Below, one piece after another: positions 31,073-33,746 of a stretch of 33,746 nt of DNA; positions within the stretch are counted from its first letter, which is position 1; the number at the start of each line of letters is the position of its first letter. The position numbers and the translations under genes are program-made. Below the pieces are notes generated by a model. The model was not told where the DNA came from. It worked only from the letters and a program-made list of their open reading frames with translations, and did no database searches. The DNA comes from Bacteroidales bacterium (GTDB taxonomy: Bacteria > Bacteroidota > Bacteroidia > Bacteroidales > UBA7960): positions 1 through 33,746 of the forward strand of contig PWJC01000009.1 in NCBI GenBank assembly GCA_003560165.1, given 5' to 3'.

Positions 31073-32728
31073 ATGAAGCAGAAACAGACCCTGCCTGCCG
31101 ACCCCGAAGACCATCTGATCAGCAAGAAAAAGTACTTTGATGTAGACCACCGGGTATTCTGGCCCTCGGCTGCACTGATCGTGCTCTTCATTGCCATTAC
31201 CCTGATCATCGGTGAGCCGATGAACGATATTTTTGCCGCCATACAGGAGGGTATTTCCCACAACGGAGGCTGGTTCTTTGTACTTGCGGTAAATTTCTTC
31301 CTGATCTTTGTGCTGGCGATTGCCATGAGCAAATTTGGCAATATACGCCTGGGCGGACGTTTGGCCAGGCCCGAGTTCAGCACCGGGGCCTGGTTCTCCA
31401 TGCTGTTCAGTGCGGGGATGGGTATCGGTATTTTGTTCTGGAGTGTCGGCGAGCCCATTCTGCATTACATAACCCCGCCCTATGGCAGCGGCGGCACGGT
31501 CGAATCGGCACGTCTGGCCATGCAGACCACCTTCCTTCACTGGGGCCTGCATGCCTGGGGCATTTACGCCCTGGTGGGCATGTCGCTGGCTTTCTTTACC
31601 TTCAACAGAAAACTGCCACTGACCATCAGTTCGGTATTCTACCCCCTGATCGGAGAGCGGATCTATGGCGGGGCCGGTAAGGCAATCAATGTGCTTGCGG
31701 TGGTGGCCACCCTTTTTGGGCTTGCCACCTCCCTGGGCCTCGGGGTGCAGCAGGTGAGTGCCGGCCTGAACCATTTGCTCGGGGTTTCCGATACGGTGTC
31801 CAACCAGGTACTCCTTATCGGGATCATTACCCTGGCAGCCACCGCATCGGTTGTCGCCGGGCTGAACCATGGGGTCAAAAGGCTCAGCCAGATGAACATC
31901 GTCATCGGTACCTTCTTTTTGCTGTTCATGCTGGTGGTAGGCCCGAGCCTTTTTATTTTCGGCTCCTTTGTGCAAAATATCGGCGGATACCTCGACAATT
32001 TCTTTGCCCTGAGCTTCTGGACCGAAACCTACCAGCAATCGGACTGGCAGAGCGGGTGGACGGTGTTTTACTGGGCCTGGTGGATCAGCTGGTCGCCCTT
32101 TGTCGGCATGTTCATTGCGCGTATTTCGCGGGGGAGGACCATCAGGGAGTTTGCCATGGGGGTGCTTATTGTCCCCACCCTGATTACCTTCTTGTGGCTG
32201 TCTGCCTTTGGCGGGTCGGCCATTTACCTTGAACTGAACGCCCTGGCCGATATTTCGGGGGCTGTCCAGGAGAACGTGGCCACCTCGCTTTATCGCTTGC
32301 TCGAGCAATTCCCCCTGGGGACGGTCACATCCATTGTGGGGGTGGTGCTGGTGACCAGCTTTTTTATCACTTCCTCCGACTCCGGCTCCCTGGTGATCGA
32401 CAGCCTGACAGCGGGCGGAAAACTGGATGCTCCGGTAGCCCAGCGTGTATTCTGGGCACTTACCGAAGGCGGTGTGGCGGCCGTGCTCCTGATCGGCGGC
32501 GGGCTCGGGGCGCTGCAAACCGCTGCGATTGTTTCAGGATTGCCATTTGCCCTGGTGCTCATCGTTATGGCCTACAGCCTTTACAGAGGGCTGAAGGAAG
32601 AGCAGTTCAGGCTGATGCGCCTTGAAATTGAAAAAGAACGCAAGTCGTATCAGGAGATCATCCAGGATCTGATCAGGAAAAGAGAAAAAAAAGATAAAAA
32701 AGAGAAAAAAGAAAAAAAAGAAAAATAA
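31073..32728 (+). CDS. BCCT-family transporter
   Basis: An inner-membrane secondary transporter of the betaine/carnitine/choline (BCCT) family, 551 residues, about 12 membrane segments. Landmarks: the glycine-rich TM3 motif GMGIGILFWSVGEP (115-128) and the aromatic TM8 box YWAWWISWSPFVGMFIARISRGR (333-355, continuing GRTIREF). Members take up glycine betaine, carnitine or choline with Na+ or H+, often in osmotic stress. The C-terminal tail is a run of Lys/Glu/Asp (KREKKDKKEKKEKKEK), which fits the charged osmosensing tails of some BCCT proteins only loosely. The ATG at 31073 is preferred over an overlapping GTG at 30995 because of the promoter just upstream. A universal stress gene follows after 7 bp. 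Confidence 0.93.
   Translation: MKQKQTLPADPEDHLISKKKYFDVDHRVFWPSAALIVLFIAITLIIGEPMNDIFAAIQEGISHNGGWFFVLAVNFFLIFVLAIAMSKFGNIRLGGRLARPEFSTGAWFSMLFSAGMGIGILFWSVGEPILHYITPPYGSGGTVESARLAMQTTFLHWGLHAWGIYALVGMSLAFFTFNRKLPLTISSVFYPLIGERIYGGAGKAINVLAVVATLFGLATSLGLGVQQVSAGLNHLLGVSDTVSNQVLLIGIITLAATASVVAGLNHGVKRLSQMNIVIGTFFLLFMLVVGPSLFIFGSFVQNIGGYLDNFFALSFWTETYQQSDWQSGWTVFYWAWWISWSPFVGMFIARISRGRTIREFAMGVLIVPTLITFLWLSAFGGSAIYLELNALADISGAVQENVATSLYRLLEQFPLGTVTSIVGVVLVTSFFITSSDSGSLVIDSLTAGGKLDAPVAQRVFWALTEGGVAAVLLIGGGLGALQTAAIVSGLPFALVLIVMAYSLYRGLKEEQFRLMRLEIEKERKSYQEIIQDLIRKREKKDKKEKKEKKEK
32676..32726 (+). repeat. Purine-rich A/G tract at the end of the BCCT gene
   Basis: Fifty bases that are almost entirely A and G, with A runs of up to eight, encode the Lys/Glu tail. 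Such runs are prone to slippage, and a one-base change would alter the tail and the distance to the next gene. No evidence for use as a phase switch is visible. Confidence 0.6.
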
Positions 32729-32735
32729 ACCCGAT

Positions 32736-33653
32736 ATGCAAACATTCGACAGGATACTGGTTTGTCTCGATCTGACAGAAATGGACGACACCCTCATCCG
32801 TTATGCCGGTTTTTTGGCTTCTGTGTTCCGGCCTCAAAGCATCACATTTATGCATGTGATGCAAACTGTCGATATTCCGGAAGAGATCGCTGAGGCCTTC
32901 CCCGGCCTGGACGCCCCCCTCGAACAGATCATCAGGGACGAAATAACGGAAAAGGTGGAGGAAGGATTCGGGTTTGCAGACGGGGTGGCCCATGAAGTGG
33001 TGGTGCACACCGGGAACACTACCGAAAAGATTGTGCAATATGCCCGGAAGCACGGTACCGGCCTGGCCCTGATGGGGAAAAAAATCGGGTACGCGGGCGA
33101 GGGTGGAGTTTCCCGGAAAATCGTTGGCCTGATCCCGGCCTCCGTTCTTTTTATCACCGAGACATCACCACGGCAGATCAACCGCATTCTGGTACGCATG
33201 GACTTCACTTCCGTATCGGCCCTGGCGGTAAAAACAGCCGATTATGTGGCATCTGCCACCGGGGCAGACCTGGAGTGCCACCATGTGTACAAGCTTCCGA
33301 TCAACTACCTTGCCAGGGAATCACCCGCCCAGGTGAACAGGGTCAGGAAACAGCTCGAAGGACATGTGGACAGGGAGTACAAAAAGTTTACCCAAAAGCA
33401 CGGGGTAAAAGAAGGGATCTCCTGCGGCTTTTCAATGGACCTGCACGGCGATGAGGCCCGCATCCTTTACAACCAGGCCATTCGCAACGGTGCAGACATG
33501 ATCGTGGTCGGAAGCATGATGAAATCGCAACTGGCCAATGTCATGCTCGACGCCACCACCGAAAAGCTGGCAGGCACCGACATGAACATTCCGCTGATGG
33601 TGGTCAGGGACCGCAAAAGATCCAAAAGTTTCCTCGAAGCACTGTTTGATTAA
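32736..33653 (+). CDS. Tandem universal stress protein (UspA domains)
   Basis: A 305-residue cytoplasmic protein with two Usp domains (about 1-145 and 150-290). The first strand FDRILVCLDLTEMDD and the second INRILVRMDFTSVSA mark the two repeats. The usual ATP-binding Gly motif (G-2x-G-9x-G-S/T) is not intact: the C-terminal equivalent reads GSMMKSQLANVML, so ATP binding is uncertain. The gene starts 7 bp after the BCCT stop, and the BCCT plus Usp pairing is frequent in bacteria, suggesting that the Usp regulates or responds with the transporter. Confidence 0.9.
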   Translation: MQTFDRILVCLDLTEMDDTLIRYAGFLASVFRPQSITFMHVMQTVDIPEEIAEAFPGLDAPLEQIIRDEITEKVEEGFGFADGVAHEVVVHTGNTTEKIVQYARKHGTGLALMGKKIGYAGEGGVSRKIVGLIPASVLFITETSPRQINRILVRMDFTSVSALAVKTADYVASATGADLECHHVYKLPINYLARESPAQVNRVRKQLEGHVDREYKKFTQKHGVKEGISCGFSMDLHGDEARILYNQAIRNGADMIVVGSMMKSQLANVMLDATTEKLAGTDMNIPLMVVRDRKRSKSFLEALFD

Positions 33654-33669
33654 TAAAACAACGAATCAG

Positions 33670-33746
33670 ATGAAGAATCCTGTATTTTTGCTGTTTTTCG
33701 CATCCCTCATCCTATTTGCCTGCGATCCGGCTCCCAGGGAAACGGA
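33670..33746 (+). CDS. Lipoprotein, N-terminal fragment (cut by window edge)
   Basis: ATG at 33670 opens 25 codons to the end of the window. The translation is a typical lipoprotein signal: MKNPVFLLFFASLILFAC with the lipidated cysteine at residue 18, followed by DPAPRET. It starts 16 bp after the Usp gene stop on the same strand, so it may be the third gene of the BCCT operon. The family cannot be named. Confidence 0.7.
   Translation, partial: MKNPVFLLFFASLILFACDPAPRET

Noticed and set aside
31052-32518. Long open frame (488 codons) on the minus strand
   Set aside because: It is antisense to the BCCT transporter and rich in His/Pro/Gln/Gly, as expected for a mirror frame of a GC-rich membrane protein.

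Overview
The window looks like a chromosomal segment of a Bacteroidota (Bacteroidetes) bacterium, probably a Bacteroidales/Marinilabiliales-type lineage; this is inference from gene content and signals. The supporting signals are many start-proximal boxes that fit the Bacteroidetes -7 promoter consensus (TAnnTTTG), weak or absent Shine-Dalgarno sequences, a TonB-dependent receptor with lipoprotein partners, DUF4296 and DUF5689 lipoproteins, a PorV/PorQ-like outer-membrane protein, a long-form urocanase and a DPM synthase-pyrC-DUF4296 gene order. There is no phage, transposase, CRISPR or rRNA. Most genes are ordinary core or envelope genes.

Layout. 1-3350: two copies of a composite non-coding repeat in inverted orientation (about 1-147 and 3180-3350) enclose a small secreted protein, a urocanate hydratase and a DUF4296 lipoprotein. 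3392-5540 (minus): dihydroorotase and a dolichyl/polyprenyl-phosphate mannose synthase-like glycosyltransferase, the usual upstream partners of DUF4296. 5717-6898: a NifS/IscS-type cysteine desulfurase. 6902-13641: an export/uptake locus with a TonB-dependent receptor and two paralogous DUF5689 (OB-fold-like) lipoproteins on the minus strand, facing a secreted endonuclease/exonuclease/phosphatase-fold protein and a small basic protein carrying a sliding-clamp-like motif. 13673-16328 (minus): tRNA-Met(CAT), a perfect-palindrome terminator and mutS2.

16380-19279: an EamA-family transporter, a small START-like protein and an unusual class V aminotransferase. 19658-22744: a large envelope protein that joins an HExxH metalloprotease-like domain, a TolB-like propeller and an Omp85-like barrel. 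22758-27367 (minus): a sodium:solute symporter, a helix-hairpin-helix plus beta-barrel outer-membrane protein and its PorV/PorQ-like neighbour. 27460-27972 (minus): purE. 28158-33746 (plus): an S9 peptidase, a BCCT transporter paired with a tandem universal stress protein, and the start of a lipoprotein.

The most unusual items are the inverted composite repeat built from 8-bp arrays, the receptor/DUF5689/nuclease locus (a candidate nucleic-acid or organophosphate scavenging system), the 90-residue protein ending in a QLELF clamp-type motif, the protease-propeller-barrel fusion, and the HHH-barrel/PorV-like pair. Several functions are inferred from motif recognition only; no database search was possible.
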